This document shows positions 5,668 through 5,680 of a stretch of DNA of 5,680 bases, in pieces (position 1 is the stretch's first letter; the number at the start of each line of letters is the position of its first letter). The DNA is taken from the NCBI GenBank assembly GCA_002500925.1, contig DLTN01000033.1, positions 1 through 5,680 on the forward strand. Direction: 5' to 3'. A program made the translations under genes and the position numbers. Under the pieces are notes generated by a model that saw nothing but the letters and a program-made list of their open reading frames with translations, did not search any database and had not been told where the DNA came from. This DNA comes from Gemmatimonadales bacterium UBA7835 (GTDB lineage: Bacteria > Gemmatimonadota > Gemmatimonadetes > Longimicrobiales > Gaopeijiaceae).

Positions 5668-5680
5668 GCACCCTAGCCAC

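Overview
The window is a compact stretch of bacterial chromosome with seven protein genes, short gaps (all under about 100 bases apart from window edges) and no RNA gene, mobile element or CRISPR array that I can see. Three genes on the minus strand run away from four genes on the plus strand, diverging from a 73-base gap at 1680-1752. The moderately high GC content and two protein types point to Gemmatimonadota or a related group. One is a small lipoprotein with an 'LRDV..LEVEK.S.GRT.G' segment. The other is a short secreted protein that joins a carboxypeptidase-regulatory-like domain to a lone TonB-plug-like domain. This placement is inference; no marker gene is present.

Minus strand, in transcription order: a YfcE/MJ0936-type metallophosphoesterase (1679 to 1197), a peroxiredoxin-like gene (1112 to 453), and a small lipoprotein (355 to 11). 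The peroxiredoxin-like gene is the main discovery. Naive gene calling breaks it into an 88-residue ORF and a separate 69-residue ORF. Both are in the same frame, with a single in-frame TGA (846-848) between them. That TGA lies exactly where this family has its catalytic cysteine, giving W-U-P-Y-C in place of W-C-P-Y-C. The protein keeps family similarity without gaps to the normal C-terminus. Just downstream of the UGA the mRNA can fold into a bacterial SECIS-like hairpin whose apical loop is AGGUC. I therefore call it an intact 219-residue selenoprotein, not a pseudogene. A perfect 10+2+10 palindrome lies in its promoter region and is a good operator candidate.

Plus strand: a PhzF-family isomerase/epimerase (1753-2730), the CarboxypepD_reg/plug-like exported protein (2766-3536), a polysaccharide deacetylase lipoprotein of the HpPgdA/PuuE-like type (3631-4644), and a metallo-beta-lactamase-fold hydrolase with a lipoprotein-like signal (4705-5667). 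The last three all carry export signals, so the right half of the window looks devoted to the cell envelope. A 7-bp hairpin covers the Shine-Dalgarno of the deacetylase gene, and a CRP/FNR-like site lies in the divergent gap. No single pathway obviously links all seven genes. SelA, SelB, SelC and SelD, which the selenoprotein needs, are not in this window and must be encoded elsewhere.
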